DNA of 64,000 nt from Sphingobium sufflavum (lineage in GTDB: Bacteria > Pseudomonadota > Alphaproteobacteria > Sphingomonadales > Sphingomonadaceae), in the NCBI RefSeq assembly GCF_021403115.1, contig NZ_JAJSSH010000002.1, positions 372,001 to 436,000 on the forward strand, given 5' to 3'. Positions within the stretch are counted from its first letter, which is position 1, and the number at the start of each line of letters is the position of its first letter. Shown here piece by piece: positions 40,148 to 48,335 of this stretch. The notes under the pieces were generated by a model that worked only from the letters and a program-made list of their open reading frames with translations, did not search any database and was not told where the DNA came from. Made by a program: the position numbers and the translations under genes.

Positions 40148-40495
40148 ATGGCGAAGGCTGGTAGTGCTGGGACAGGGAGTGCAGGCGCAGACAGCGTCCG
40201 GGTGGATGGCGCCTATGATTGCATCACCAAGACGCCGATGGGGGATCAGGCGAGTGTGTTCACCATCGTCACCAGTGGCGACGGGTTTCAGGGCACCAAC
40301 GCCAGTCCGCTCGGTTCGCTGGAGGTGAAAGAGGGCAAGGTCGATGGTAATCGACTGAGCTGGCGCATGGAAACGAGCTTTCCGATGCCGATGAACTTCA
40401 AGTGCGAGGGGTTGCTCAACGGCGACCTGCTGACGGCCAGCATCGACGCGGGGACGTTTGGCATCATCACTATGTCGGGCAAGCGGCGCGGATAG
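40148..40495 (+). CDS. Small hypothetical protein
   Basis: 115 residues. A short Gly/Ala/Ser-rich start (MAKAGSAGTGSAGAD) precedes a compact domain with VDGAYDCITKTPMGDQ and a repeated GDGFQGT...KVDGNRLSWRME pattern, which reads as alternating beta strands. Two cysteines. I do not recognise a named family; similar small beta domains appear on their own or fused in sphingomonads. The start follows a GAGGGGG site. It is 29 bp after the M16 protease and may share its transcript. Confidence 0.7.
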   Translation: MAKAGSAGTGSAGADSVRVDGAYDCITKTPMGDQASVFTIVTSGDGFQGTNASPLGSLEVKEGKVDGNRLSWRMETSFPMPMNFKCEGLLNGDLLTASIDAGTFGIITMSGKRRG

Positions 40496-40507
40496 GATGG
40501 GTTGGGC

Positions 40508-40674
40508 GGCGGCGTGAGCATCCTTGCCACGCCGCTCCTTGCTGGATCGGCCGTCGCTGGAGGGTGATGACTTTTCCGTGAATCGTCATTGCGAGCGCAG
40601 CGAGGCAATCCACTGCGGCGTTCATGGATCGGTTGGGCTTCGCCTGCCTGCGGCTCGCGGCGCTCGCAATGACG
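40508..40674. repeat. Dispersed intergenic repeat, copy 2 (composite, with inverted second module)
   Basis: The first module is at 40584-40612 (CGTCATTGCGAGCGCAGCG and onward) and closes with a perfect 14-bp inverted end (40584-40597 with 40661-40674), making a 91-bp hairpin element. Just upstream (about 40508-40582) lies the second module in inverted orientation (reads GAGGGTGATGACTTTTCCGT). It occupies most of the gap between the small gene and rpoN. Confidence 0.75.
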
Positions 40675-40730
40675 AGGCGGGTCAATCTAACATCATCATT
40701 CCGGGGTGTCGTTGGCGGCAGCGTCAGGCG

Positions 40731-42245
40731 TTACCGCCCCCCGGCAATCGCCTTCTGCCGTCGCCGCTGCACCGACGATCCCAACCCAATAGCTTCGCGA
40801 TATTTGGCCACGGTCCGCCGCGCGATGTCGAAACCCTTGGCGCGCAGCATGTCGACCAGCGCGTCGTCCGACAGGATCGCGCTGGGCAGTTCCGCGCCGA
40901 TCAGGTCGCGGATATGGCTTTTGACCGCCTCTGCCGACACGGCCTCGCCGCCGTCATTGGCGGATATACCGCTCCTGAAGAAATATTTGAGTTCGAAGAC
41001 GCCCCGGCTGCACGACAGATATTTGTTGGAGGTGACGCGGCTGATCGTCGATTCATGCATCTCTATCGCCTCGCCCACCTGTTTGAGGGTGAGGGGTTTC
41101 AGGTGCGCGACGCCATGGCGGAAAAAGCCGTCCTGATGCCGGACAATCTCCTCCGCTACGCGCAATATGGTGCGCTGGCGCTGGTCGAGCGCCTTCAGCA
41201 GCCAGTTGGCGCTGGCGAGACGGTCCGCCAGCCACGCCTTCGATGTCTTGTCCTGCGGTCCGCCTGACAGCTCCCGGTAATAGCGGCGATTGACCAGCAG
41301 GCGGGGGAGGGTGGCGCTGTTGATCTCCACGATCCACCCTTTGCCCTGCGCATGGACGAAGACGTCCGGCACCACCGCCTGCACCGTGTCGGACGCGAAG
41401 CGCAGGCCGGGTTTCGGGTCATAGCCGCGCAGTTCGCGGATCATGTCGGCCATATCCTCCTCATCCACGCCGCACAGCTTGCGGAGCTGGGGGACGGCGC
41501 CCCGTGCGAGCAGTTCGAGATTGTCGAGCAACTTCGCCATCGCAGGGTCGTAACGGTCGATCTCCCGCGCTTGCAGGGCGAGACATTCGGACAGGCTGCG
41601 GGCGCCGACTCCCGTGGGGTCAAAGCTCTGGACGCCGGCCAGCACGGCCTCCACGGCGGGGATGTCGAGGCCAAGCTGGGCGGCGATGTCCCGCAGGCTG
41701 GCTTCCAGATAGCCCGCATCGTCGATCTGGCCGATGATCTGCCCGGCGATGAGCAGGTCACTGCCGGAAAAGGTCGCGCCCGCCTGCGCCATCAGATGCT
41801 CGTGCAAACCGATCGATGGCCCTGCAAAGGCGTCGAAGTCGATGGGGTCGCCGTTGCTCCCGTCGCTGCCGGGCATCCCGTCGCCCATGGAGGGGCCGGA
41901 TCGTTCGGCCGTCACGGCGTCGCCGGGGCCATCGTCGATGAAGGTGTCCGCGGCATAATCGGCGTCGAGCGGCGCGTCGGTGGCTCCCGCCGCACCCGCT
42001 TCAATCAGCCGGTCTATGCCATCGGTTTCAGCACTGGTGGTATCCGTCGGTGTTTCCGGTGCGGTGGGGGTGTCGCCGCCATCTTCCGCGCCCATTTCGA
42101 GGAGCGGGTTTTTCTCCAGCTCCTCGCCGACGAAGGTTTCCAGTTCGAGGTTGGAGAGCGCCAGCAGCTTGATCGCCTGCTGGAGCTGCGGCGTCATCAC
42201 CAGCGACTGGCTTTGCCTCAGGTCGAGGCGTGGACCGATCGCCAT
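40731..42245 (-). CDS. rpoN: RNA polymerase sigma-54 factor
   Basis: 504 residues. Region I starts MAIGPRLDLRQSQSLVMTPQLQQAIKLL (given here as its two halves MAIGPRLDLRQSQSLVM and TPQLQQAIKLL), the Gln/Leu-rich activator-interaction segment. An acidic, low-complexity region II follows (about 50-120, DTTSAETD to DGSNGDPIDFDAF), then the core-binding domain and a C-terminal RpoN box ARRTVAKYRE that reads the -24 element. Sigma-54 directs enhancer-dependent nitrogen and stress genes. Last gene of the rnd-lptC-lptA-lptB cluster; a 62-codon frame fills the space before it. Confidence 0.96.
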   Translation of the reverse strand: MAIGPRLDLRQSQSLVMTPQLQQAIKLLALSNLELETFVGEELEKNPLLEMGAEDGGDTPTAPETPTDTTSAETDGIDRLIEAGAAGATDAPLDADYAADTFIDDGPGDAVTAERSGPSMGDGMPGSDGSNGDPIDFDAFAGPSIGLHEHLMAQAGATFSGSDLLIAGQIIGQIDDAGYLEASLRDIAAQLGLDIPAVEAVLAGVQSFDPTGVGARSLSECLALQAREIDRYDPAMAKLLDNLELLARGAVPQLRKLCGVDEEDMADMIRELRGYDPKPGLRFASDTVQAVVPDVFVHAQGKGWIVEINSATLPRLLVNRRYYRELSGGPQDKTSKAWLADRLASANWLLKALDQRQRTILRVAEEIVRHQDGFFRHGVAHLKPLTLKQVGEAIEMHESTISRVTSNKYLSCSRGVFELKYFFRSGISANDGGEAVSAEAVKSHIRDLIGAELPSAILSDDALVDMLRAKGFDIARRTVAKYREAIGLGSSVQRRRQKAIAGGR

Positions 42246-42250
42246 GGCCG

Positions 42251-42439
42251 TCAGCCTTTGTCCGTGGGCGCGGGTTCGACCCCCGCCGGCAATGCCGGGC
42301 AGGCCGAAAACACTGGACGGGCCGAAAACGCTGTACGGGCCGAAAACGCTGTACGGGGTAGTGTGTGGGCGACGGGGTGGGCGTGGCCCATGTCACGCGC
42401 CTCGGCCAGCGGGCCGGTGCCACCCCTGCCGGAAATCAC
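42251..42439 (-). CDS. Candidate small ORF linking lptB and rpoN, with hexapeptide repeats
   Basis: A 62-codon frame with a GTG start whose last base overlaps the lptB TGA stop (GTGA, 42436-42439). It stops 5 nt before the rpoN ATG, so it exactly fills the gap. Its centre encodes a degenerate repeat (TAFSAR, TAFSAR, PVFSAC) from an 18-bp minisatellite. A GGGCGAGAG stretch about 12 nt upstream could serve as ribosome site. Whether a stable protein is made is doubtful; its translation could couple lptB to rpoN. Confidence 0.4.
   Translation of the reverse strand: MISGRGGTGPLAEARDMGHAHPVAHTLPRTAFSARTAFSARPVFSACPALPAGVEPAPTDKG
42301..42354. repeat. 18-bp minisatellite, three units
   Basis: Three tandem 18-bp units (42301-42318, 42319-42336, 42337-42354). 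The last two are identical (GGGCCGAAAACGCTGTAC) and the first differs at three positions. The multiple-of-three length keeps the small ORF in frame on either side of the repeat. Confidence 0.9.
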
Positions 42440-43230
42440 AACGAAAAGCTCTCGCCCAGATAGAGGCGGCGGACATCGGCGTTGGCGACCAGTTCGGTCG
42501 GGCTGCCCGCGAACAGCACCTTGCCGTCATAGATGATGCAGGCGCGGTCCACGATCTCCAGCGTCTCCCGCACATTATGGTCGGTGATGAGCACACCGAT
42601 GCCGCGCGTGCGCAAATCCTTCACCAGATCGCGAATGTCGGCGATGGAGAGGGGGTCGATGCCCGCGAAGGGTTCGTCCAGCAGGACGATGGACGGGTTG
42701 GCCGCCAGCGCGCGCGCGATCTCGCAGCGCCGCCGTTCACCGCCGGACAGGGCGAGAGCGGCGCTGGAGCGCAGGCGCGTCAGCCCGAATTCTCCCAACA
42801 ACGTCTCCAGCCGGGCGGCGCGCGCGTCCTTGTCCGGTTCGGCCAGTTCGAGGACGGAGAGGATATTCTGCTCCACCGTCATGCCGCGAAAGATAGATGT
42901 TTCCTGCGGCAGATAGCCCAGGCCCAGAATCGCGCGCCGATACATGGGCAGGCCGGTAATGTCCGTGCCGTCCAGCACGATGCGCCCCGAATCGGGCTTC
43001 ACCAGTCCCATGATGGAATAGAAGCAGGTCGTCTTGCCCGCGCCATTGGGGCCGAGCAGGCCGACGACTTCGCCCTTGCCCACCGCCAGGCTGACATCGG
43101 CCAGCACGACGCGGCGGTCGTAGCTTTTGGCGATGGAGATGACGCACAGGCCATTGTCGGTGCTGGCGGGTGTCGCTGCGGCACCGAATGTCGAGGCTGT
43201 GGCAAGGGTGGTGGCCGGCATGTCACTCAT
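42436..43230 (-). CDS. lptB: LPS export ABC transporter ATP-binding protein
   Basis: ATPase of the LptB2FG complex that extracts LPS from the inner membrane. 264 residues: Walker A GPNGAGKTTCFYSIMGL, signature LSGGERRRCEIARALA and Walker B IVLLDEPFAGIDP, with the LptB-type tail ending YLGESFSL. About 25 extra N-terminal residues rich in Ala/Thr/Ser precede the conserved start. lptA lies 133 bp upstream on the same strand. LptF and LptG are not in the window. Confidence 0.95.
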   Translation of the reverse strand: MSDMPATTLATASTFGAAATPASTDNGLCVISIAKSYDRRVVLADVSLAVGKGEVVGLLGPNGAGKTTCFYSIMGLVKPDSGRIVLDGTDITGLPMYRRAILGLGYLPQETSIFRGMTVEQNILSVLELAEPDKDARAARLETLLGEFGLTRLRSSAALALSGGERRRCEIARALAANPSIVLLDEPFAGIDPLSIADIRDLVKDLRTRGIGVLITDHNVRETLEIVDRACIIYDGKVLFAGSPTELVANADVRRLYLGESFSL

Positions 43231-43363
43231 TCTCTGGTCCTGTGTCTCGGTCCCGCCACTGGCGACGACATGCGGCTTTCCACGGCATTAGGCAAGTCTG
43301 GCGTGAAACATGCATAGCGAAAAGGGCATGTCCCGCCGGTGTCGCGGATCGCGGCCTGCCTTC

Positions 43364-43936
43364 TCAGTCCTGTTGCTTGACCTTGAACGTCCCGGACACG
43401 CGCCCGCCGCCGCCCGTGGTGACGCCCGGTGCGCCCGAACTCTTGCCGTCCACCGATGACCGGCCGGTGCGCAGGTCGATCAGCAGGCGGCCGCCGGTCA
43501 GTCGGCTGGTGCCCTGGTTGAGCTGCACATTGCCGAGCATGGTGATGATCCGCTTGTCGAGGTCATAGATGGCGACATTGCCCCGCGCCGTCTCGTTCCC
43601 GCGCGTCACGACGACGTCGCCCACCGCGTCCATGCGGTTGATCTCCACCCCGCCGTCGCGGCGATAGGCGACGGTCAGGCGGTTGGAGGTCAGGCGAAGG
43701 TCGGCCTGCGTCACCTGCACATTGCCGGACACCACGACGCGGTCGGCGCGGTCCTGCACTTCGATCCGGTCTGCGGTGAAGTCCACGGGGGCGTTGCTGT
43801 TATGGCCTTTCAGGGCCTGCGCCTGCACGGCCCCGATACCGATAGACATTGTGCCGAGAGACACTGTGCCGATGCCCACTGCAGCGGCGCCCGCCGTGGT
43901 GAGGATAAGGGATGCCGACTTGATGATGGAGGTCAT
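43364..43936 (-). CDS. lptA: LptA/OstA family LPS transport protein
   Basis: 190 residues. A long hydrophobic signal sequence (to about AVQAQA, residue 41) precedes the OstA-like jellyroll domain: VDFTADRIEVQDRADRVVVSG and repeated NVQV/NVAI strands. LptA monomers form the periplasmic bridge carrying LPS from LptC to LptD. The C-terminal tail is Gly/Ser-rich with a basic end. Its ATG overlaps the lptC stop codon (ATGA, 43933-43936), showing translational coupling. Confidence 0.9.
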   Translation of the reverse strand: MTSIIKSASLILTTAGAAAVGIGTVSLGTMSIGIGAVQAQALKGHNSNAPVDFTADRIEVQDRADRVVVSGNVQVTQADLRLTSNRLTVAYRRDGGVEINRMDAVGDVVVTRGNETARGNVAIYDLDKRIITMLGNVQLNQGTSRLTGGRLLIDLRTGRSSVDGKSSGAPGVTTGGGGRVSGTFKVKQQD

Positions 43937-44580
43937 TTTTTGGCTCTCAGTCCATTCTGGTCGATGTGCAAACGCGCGCGGCCCTGCAACGTCACTGTGC
44001 GGGCCGACAGGTCGGCCTGCATCCGGTCGGCGCCGAACGTGCCGATGGGCATGCGGCCGTCCACGCGATTTTCGCTGGCGAGTCGGCGGGTCTTGAGATC
44101 GATTGCGACATCGCGCGTGGTGAAGCGATAGCCATCCTCCGCCTGGAACTGGAGGGGACCGTTCACGCCGACCCGCTCCTTCTCTATGTCATACAGCCCC
44201 TTTTGCGCGGAAACCACGCTGGCCTGGCCGTCGATCTGGAGGCGGGCCTCCAGATCCTTCAACTGGACGATCGGCTCGCGCGAGCTTTTCTGGAGTGCGG
44301 ACCCGGCGCGCAGGGAAAAGGGCTGGCCCTTGGCGTCCTCACCCCGGTACAGGGCTTCCGTCACCTTCATCCGCTCGCTGGCGACATCGACCTTGTTCTT
44401 GTCGAGCAGGAAGCTGACTTCTGTGTCATGAGTGAAGGGCGCCGTGGCCAGCACGGCCGCGAGCAGGCCGACGGCGACCGGCAGTCCCTTTTTCAGGACG
44501 CCGATCATCCGGTCGTGCGACCCTCCCGGTGCGGCCCAGTGCTGGCGCACGGAACGCTGGCTGTCAGCCGCTGCGGACAT
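43933..44580 (-). CDS. lptC: LPS export system protein LptC
   Basis: 215 residues. One N-terminal transmembrane anchor (GLPVAVGLLAAVLATAPF, about 32-49) leads into a periplasmic LptC domain (DVASERMKVTEALYRGEDAKG and following strands). It hands LPS from LptB2FG to LptA. Overlaps lptA by four bases and lies 15 bp after the ribonuclease D gene, so all are likely one transcript. Confidence 0.9.
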   Translation of the reverse strand: MSAAADSQRSVRQHWAAPGGSHDRMIGVLKKGLPVAVGLLAAVLATAPFTHDTEVSFLLDKNKVDVASERMKVTEALYRGEDAKGQPFSLRAGSALQKSSREPIVQLKDLEARLQIDGQASVVSAQKGLYDIEKERVGVNGPLQFQAEDGYRFTTRDVAIDLKTRRLASENRVDGRMPIGTFGADRMQADLSARTVTLQGRARLHIDQNGLRAKK

Positions 44581-44595
44581 CGCCCTTCACCTCCC

Positions 44596-45213
44596 TCACA
44601 TATGTGCGAAGATGTCGGTTTCCGGCCAGCCGGCGATGTCGAGCAGCGCACGGTGGGGCAGGAAGTCGAAACAGGCCTGCGCCAGTTCGGTGCGGCCTTC
44701 GCGCGCCAGCCGCTTGTCCAGCTCCGCCTTCAGCCCGTGCAGGTAACGCACGTCCGACGCGGCATAGTCGCGCTGCGCATCCGACAGATAGGGCGCGCCC
44801 CAGTCGGAGGTCTGTTGCTGCTTCGAAATCTCCTGTCCCAGCAATTCGCGCACCAGTTCCTTCAGGCCGTGGCGGTCGGTGTAGGTGCGGACGAGGCGGG
44901 AGGCGATCTTGGTGCAATAGACGGGCTGGGCGAGAACGCCGAGATAATGCTGCATGGCGGCAATATCGAATCGGCCGAAGTGGAACAGCTTGAGTCGGTT
45001 GGGATCGGCGACGACGGCCTTCAGATTCGGCGCGTCGAAGCTGCTGCCCGGACCGAAGCGGATAAGATGCTCATCCCCCGACCCGTCGCTGATCTGGACG
45101 AGGCACAGCCGGTCACGTGGGGTGATGAGTCCCATGGTCTCGGTGTCGATGGCAACCGGGCCGGGGCCAAGAGCGCCGGCGGGCAAGTCTTCTTCATGAA
45201 AATGGACTGTCAT
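44596..45213 (-). CDS. rnd: Ribonuclease D (short form, 3'-5' exonuclease domain only)
   Basis: 205 residues from MTVHFHEEDLP, which has an AAGGG site 6 nt upstream; an ATG two codons earlier is possible. The DEDDy motifs are present: DTETMG (Exo I), HFGRFD (Exo II) and YAASDVRYL (Exo III, Tyr and Asp). It lacks the HRDC domains of E. coli RNase D (375 residues), a form common in Alphaproteobacteria. Role: 3' end trimming of tRNA and other stable RNAs. First gene of the lpt-rpoN cluster. Confidence 0.9.
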   Translation of the reverse strand: MTVHFHEEDLPAGALGPGPVAIDTETMGLITPRDRLCLVQISDGSGDEHLIRFGPGSSFDAPNLKAVVADPNRLKLFHFGRFDIAAMQHYLGVLAQPVYCTKIASRLVRTYTDRHGLKELVRELLGQEISKQQQTSDWGAPYLSDAQRDYAASDVRYLHGLKAELDKRLAREGRTELAQACFDFLPHRALLDIAGWPETDIFAHM

Positions 45214-45467
45214 GACCATCCCTTAGGGCCGGTCAGGCAACAACTCAATCGAGCTTTCAGGCCATGGTAGCGCTATTGCGAGGCAAAGTTGGCGCGATGG
45301 AAGCAACTTTCGTTGAAAAACGCAGCTTTGGCCCGGAAAATGTTCGCGCTGCGTTTGGAATCGGGTTATAGCCCGTAATTGCCCTCAGATAGTAGCGGGC
45401 GGTTCCGTGTGCCTTTCGCCCAGCGTACGGTCCAATGACGAGGGCGAACGAAGGCGATCAACAGGGC

Positions 45468-46277
45468 ATGAGTTTCGACAGAGGACGCCGCGGACGCGGC
45501 AAGGACAAGCGCGACGGTTTCGGCGACGAAGGCTTCGGCGGCGGCGGTTTTGACGGCGGCTTTGGCGGTGGCGATCGATTCGGCGGAGGCGGTGATCGCT
45601 TCGGTGGCGGTGGTGGCGGTCGTGGCGGCTTCGGCGGCGGCGGTGGCGGCTTCGGCGGTGGTGGCAATCGCGGCGGCGGCTTCGGCGGCGGTGGTGGCGG
45701 CTTCGGCGGCGGCGGCGGCGGTGGTTTCGGCGGCGGCGGCGGTCGTGGCGGAATGCCCGCGCAGGTCGTTGGCGAAGGCTCCGGCACCGTGAAATTCTTC
45801 AACGGCCAGAAGGGCTTTGGCTTCATCGTGCGCGATGACGGCGGTGAAGATGTGTTCGTGCACATCAGCGCGGTCGAGCAGGCCGGTCTTGCTGGTCTGG
45901 GCGAAGGCCAGAAGCTGAAGTTCACGCTGGTTGACCGGGGTGGCAAGGTTTCGGCCAGCGATCTCTCCATCGACGGCGAAGTCGTTCCTGTCACTGGCGG
46001 TGGCGCAGCCCCCGCACGGGATGGCGGCGGCGACCGTGGTCCCCAGCGTCAGCTAACCGGTGAGCGCGCGAGCGGCACCGTGAAGTTCTTCAACGCGATG
46101 AAGGGCTTCGGCTTCATCCAGCGCGACGATGGCCAGCCTGATGCATTCGTGCATATCAGCGCGGTCGAGCGTGCGGGTATGAGCACCCTTAACGAGGGCG
46201 ACCGTCTGGACTTCGAGCTGGAAGTGGATCGTCGTGGCAAACATGCTGCGGTGAACCTGAACCCCAAGCACGACTGA
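45468..46277 (+). CDS. Two-domain cold-shock protein with glycine-rich N terminus
   Basis: 269 residues from MSFDRGRRGRGKDKRD; an ATG 11 codons earlier has no ribosome site. Residues ~20-95 are a low-complexity region of GFGGG-type repeats with Arg, Asn and Asp, like RGG-type RNA-binding tails but at the N terminus. Two cold-shock domains follow: GTVKFFNGQKGFGFIVRDD (from ~105) and GTVKFFNAMKGFGFIQRDD (from ~200), each with the RNP1 (KGFGFI) and RNP2 (VFVHIS/AFVHIS) motifs. It should bind single-stranded RNA/DNA as a chaperone. The long leader (45214-45467) fits post-transcriptional control. A strong terminator follows. Confidence 0.92.
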   Translation: MSFDRGRRGRGKDKRDGFGDEGFGGGGFDGGFGGGDRFGGGGDRFGGGGGGRGGFGGGGGGFGGGGNRGGGFGGGGGGFGGGGGGGFGGGGGRGGMPAQVVGEGSGTVKFFNGQKGFGFIVRDDGGEDVFVHISAVEQAGLAGLGEGQKLKFTLVDRGGKVSASDLSIDGEVVPVTGGGAAPARDGGGDRGPQRQLTGERASGTVKFFNAMKGFGFIQRDDGQPDAFVHISAVERAGMSTLNEGDRLDFELEVDRRGKHAAVNLNPKHD

Positions 46278-46327
46278 TTTCCCGGCAGGGCCAATGGCCG
46301 TTCGTCGAGCGAAATGTTGACAGGATA

Positions 46328-46368
46328 GAAGAGGGCCGGGCGCTTTGGCGTTCCGGCCCTCTTCCTGT
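46328..46368 (+). terminator. Intrinsic terminator of the cold-shock gene
   Basis: A perfect 12-bp stem (46328-46339 with 46353-46364) closes a 13-nt loop and is followed by CTGTTT. It lies 50 bp after the stop codon. Confidence 0.8.
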
Positions 46369-46435
46369 TTGCGTTATGCCGTGGGAGCCTGAGAGCGTGG
46401 AGCGTGGAGCGTGCGGCCGGTAAATTCGCTTGCCT

Positions 46436-46552
46436 CGTCTTTGCGAGCGCAGCGAAGCCATGCATCCGGCAGTGCGATGGCTTGGCCGGACTTCGCCCAC
46501 CTTCGGTTCGCAGGCTGGCAAGGACGTTTCAAGGAAAAGCCATCACCCTCTC
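46436..46552 (+). repeat. Dispersed intergenic repeat, copy 3
   Basis: Begins CGTCTTTGCGAGCGCAGCGA (one change from copy 1), then diverges, then carries the second module CAAGGACGTTTCAAGGAAAA followed by GCCATCACCCTC. Same order and orientation of modules as copy 1 at 23735. Confidence 0.7.
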
Positions 46553-46734
46553 GCGATTCGGGTGAGTGTCGCGGCCAGCCCGTTGCACTGGCTTCACGGT
46601 CGATTCGCTTCAGGAGGTCGGGCGTGGAGCGTGAGCGATTTACCGAGCAGTCGCGGTCGGCGCGCGCTACGCCTCTAGCGCAGAGCATTGTTCCTGAAGC
46701 CCTCCCGCAGGCTCTGGCCTGGCAAAAAAGGCGC

Positions 46735-46777
46735 CAACTGTTTGATTTTACAAAAATATTGTAAAATCAAACAGTTG
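46735..46777. repeat. Perfect 19-bp AT-rich palindrome with 5-nt loop
   Basis: Arms 46735-46753 (CAACTGTTTGATTTTACAA) and 46759-46777 are exact complements around AAATA. Such AT-rich, perfectly symmetric DNA is exceptional in this GC-rich window. It lies between convergent genes; it could be a bidirectional terminator, a protein-binding site, or a remnant of a mobile element end. Confidence 0.9.
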
Positions 46778-46994
46778 AATAAAACTCACCCACCGCCGCC
46801 TGCCATGGCTGACACATCCAGCCGCTACCCTCCACCGGCTCGACCCGTGATCGAACAATACAGCCTTTCGGTTGGTCATCTTGTGCGACAAGCCAGGCCC
46901 GTCTGGATCATTCTGCCGCGCACCATTCCCTCAAAAAAGACGCTGCGAGAGGGCTAGGCCAAGGGCGAATCTCTCCCGTTGGCCCACCTGATCC

Positions 46995-48110
46995 TCAAGG
47001 GCTGAAGACGAGGATCAGGAACACGCCGAACAGGGATAGGTGCACCGCGCCCTCCAGCATCGTGGTGCGGGAGCCGGAGAAGGTAATGCCGTTCAGCACC
47101 AGCGTGACCGACAGCAGCACCATATTGGCGGCGGAAAGACCGAGGATGACGGGCTGCCCACTCAACAGGCCGATCAGCAGGACGGCGGGGACGGTCAGGC
47201 CCAGAGTCGATGTCGCCGCGCCCAGACATAGGTTGATCGCGCGGGTGAGCTGGTTTGCCGCTACAGCCCGCAACGCCGAAATGCCCTCCGGCGTGAAGAC
47301 GATCATCGCGATGATGATGCCGCCCAATGCCGTCGGCGCAGATAGCGTATCGATGCCGGCATCGAGCAGCTTGGCCAAGCTCTTGGAGAGGATGACGATG
47401 GGAAATATGTTGGCGAGCAGCAGGACGACATGGCGAGAGAGCGGGGCCGCGGGTTGCGGTCCCGGCGGTTTGGCATGGGGCAGCGGGCTGGCGTCCTCCA
47501 CCTCCGCGCCCGTGCCTGCGGGCTGGAAGAATCCGCGATGCCGCCCGGTCTGAAGCCAGAGGAACAGGCTGTAGAGCAGGATGGTCAACAGAGAGAAGAG
47601 GAGCGACTGGGTGGCGGACAGGGTGCCGCCGCTGCTGGATGTCGTGAAATTGGGCAGAACCAGCGCAATCACCGCAAGGGGAATCGTCACCGCCAGATAG
47701 GCGCTCGCCCCTTGCAGGTTGAAGCTCTGCTGGTGATGGCGCAGCCCGCCGACCAGCAGGCCAAGCCCCACCACGCCGTTGAGCACGATCATCAATACGG
47801 CGAACATCGTGTCGCGGCCCAGCGTCGGCACAGCCTTCGGCCCCAGCATGACGGCGGAGATGAGCGCGACCTCGATGATGACGATCGACAGGGTCAGTAC
47901 CAGTGTCCCGAACGGTTCACCCAGGATTTCGGCCAGTTCTTCCGCTTCATGGACCACGCCGAACGCCGACCAGAAGATGATGCCCAGCAGCCACAGGAAC
48001 AGCATGACAGCCAGAAACGGCGAAAGGGCGGCTGGGACGATGGCAGGTGCAACCATTGTCGCGCCGACGGTCAGCCATGCCAGCGGCAGGCGAAGAGCGG
48101 AATAGGACAT
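46995..48110 (-). CDS. chaA: Calcium/proton antiporter (ChaA-type, CaCA superfamily)
   Basis: 371 residues from MSYSALRLPLAWLTVGATMV; the longer frame upstream is not membrane-like and lies over the dps terminator. About 11 transmembrane helices. The two inverted alpha repeats carry the acidic signatures: GVVHEAEELAEILGEPFGTLVLTLS in the first half and GIIIAMIVFTPEGISALRAV in the second. Homologues exchange Ca2+ or Na+/K+ for H+ at alkaline pH. Ends near the AT-rich palindrome region; dps lies 226 bp upstream. Confidence 0.92.
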   Translation of the reverse strand: MSYSALRLPLAWLTVGATMVAPAIVPAALSPFLAVMLFLWLLGIIFWSAFGVVHEAEELAEILGEPFGTLVLTLSIVIIEVALISAVMLGPKAVPTLGRDTMFAVLMIVLNGVVGLGLLVGGLRHHQQSFNLQGASAYLAVTIPLAVIALVLPNFTTSSSGGTLSATQSLLFSLLTILLYSLFLWLQTGRHRGFFQPAGTGAEVEDASPLPHAKPPGPQPAAPLSRHVVLLLANIFPIVILSKSLAKLLDAGIDTLSAPTALGGIIIAMIVFTPEGISALRAVAANQLTRAINLCLGAATSTLGLTVPAVLLIGLLSGQPVILGLSAANMVLLSVTLVLNGITFSGSRTTMLEGAVHLSLFGVFLILVFSP

Positions 48111-48267
48111 GCCAGCGGCGTAGCATCTGTGGTCGCCAGTGTCGCAGGTTGCTCTGTGACTTTTTATGGCGCGCTGGCAAGGATGGGCGACGAAATGGGC
48201 AAGGGCGAGGTGGTCAACGCCCTCCCTGCCATTCACTATCCGTGCCTGATGGGGACCACATACAGGA

Positions 48268-48302
48268 AAGGGGCGGACATCATCCCTCGTTGCCCGCCCC
48301 TT
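48268..48302 (-). terminator. Terminator of dps
   Basis: A perfect 9-bp stem (48268-48276 with 48294-48302), 34 bp past the dps stop codon, ends in CCCCTTTCC on the minus strand. Confidence 0.6.
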
Positions 48303-48335
48303 CACACTATATGCCTTGCCCGATTGCCCGGCGGA

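Larger units (their letters stand above)
46278..46994. other. Long non-coding stretch between convergent cold-shock and chaA genes
   Basis: About 715 bp. It holds, in order, an intrinsic terminator (46328-46368), copy 3 of the dispersed repeat (46436-46552), and a perfect AT-rich palindrome (46735-46777). An 89-codon frame (46688-46957) crosses the palindrome and lacks a ribosome site; I do not call it a gene. Confidence 0.65.

Noticed and set aside
45435..45467. An upstream start for the cold-shock protein
   Set aside because: No ribosome site, and the extra residues are not typical of the family.
46688..46957. An 89-codon frame across the AT-rich palindrome
   Set aside because: No ribosome site, its middle is the palindrome, and the peptide has no recognisable pattern. 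Kept only as part of the gap description.
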